A DNA stretch of 64,000 bases from Rhabditoides inermis (lineage: Eukaryota; Nematoda; Chromadorea; Rhabditida; Rhabditidae), in contig CAWZYM010000423.1 of the NCBI GenBank assembly GCA_963966185.1, forward strand, positions 497,501-561,500, written 5' to 3'. Below, one piece after another: positions 63,711 to 64,000 of the stretch. The translations under genes and the position numbers were made by a program. A model generated the notes under the pieces. The model was not told the DNA's origin. It did not search any database and was given only the letters and a program-made list of their open reading frames with translations. Positions within the stretch are counted from its first letter, which is position 1, and the number at the start of each line of letters is the position of its first letter.

Positions 63711-64000
63711 GTTTTATTTGCAAAATCAATGATTCAGGTACTTGGCCGCCTCGGAACCCAGTGTAGAGACCATTTCAAAAACAGCCCATTCGCAGGAGAC
63801 GAAAAGTGTGTGTGTAGATTCTAAAACAACCGTTGGTTCGATTTCAGTTCGTGTCGGGAATTGTACAGAATGAATTATACTTGCAAATTCAATGATTCAG
63901 GTACTTGGCCGCATCGGAACCCAGTGTAGAGACCATTTCATAAAGAGCCCATTTGCAGGAGACGAAAAGTGAGTGTGTAGATTCTATAACAAACCGTTGG
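63711..64000. repeat. Start of a second, unrelated repeat of about 163 bp
   Basis: Right of the 13-mer array the phrase tcaatgattcaggtacttgg occurs at 63726 and 63889 (163 bp apart), and ccgttgg at 63830 and 63994 (164 apart). The two copies differ at scattered bases (gccgcctcgg versus gccgcatcgg, cccattcgcagg versus cccatttgcagg). The window ends in the second copy, so the copy number is unknown. No open frame of note. Confidence 0.85.

Noticed and set aside
63711..64000. Telomere or subtelomere signature
   Set aside because: No telomere-type hexamer or heptamer run is present at this edge or elsewhere in the window.

Overview
This window is eukaryotic DNA dominated by one tandem repeat. 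The evidence is a spliced gene with GT-AG introns, tRNA-like pol III promoter boxes, three kinds of short terminal-inverted-repeat element, long microsatellites, and no bacterial gene density. I cannot name the organism. The one gene model has introns of only about 39-48 bp at most junctions, which suggests a lineage with very small introns. About 57 kb of the 64 kb is a 13-bp minisatellite (consensus gccgtggtcataa, read circularly) with scattered variant units.

Layout: 1-187 is a non-repetitive flank. 188-23189 is the first 13-mer array. 23190-25615 is a pure pyrimidine tract on the + strand, made of a roughly 142-bp minisatellite followed by about 249 perfect CTCTGT hexamers. 25616-26984 holds the only gene I can support, a multi-exon minus-strand gene for a small predicted membrane protein of no recognised family. 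27001-27187 repeats positions 1-187 at an offset of exactly 27,000 bp. 27188-63710 is the second 13-mer array, and 63711-64000 starts a different repeat of about 163 bp. All foreign insertions in the arrays lie between 29.8 and 37.0 kb: a captured fragment of the neighbouring gene; a 307-bp element with imperfect inverted ends and a tRNA-like core, present twice; a 507-bp hAT-like element; and a 791-bp palindromic element nested in the second copy of the 307-bp element.

The arrays are hierarchical. Rare variant units act as markers and show nested direct duplications at fixed offsets (110, 441, 877, 1006, 1384, 1405, 1603, 2333, 5005, about 6000, about 7360 and 12372 bp), so growth was by unequal exchange or copying of multi-unit blocks. 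Because the array has a known consensus, the insertion sites can be reconstructed and target-site duplications read: 5 bp for the 307-bp element, 8 bp for the hAT-like element, and 3 bp for the palindromic element, whose empty site is also in the window.

The gene, its upstream flank and the start of an array seem to form one larger unit (flank and array head at 1 and again at 27001). This is either a macro-tandem repeat of about 27 kb or two haplotypes joined end to end by the assembler; the sequence alone does not decide. Nearly all long open frames in the window come from low-complexity repeats and are not genes.
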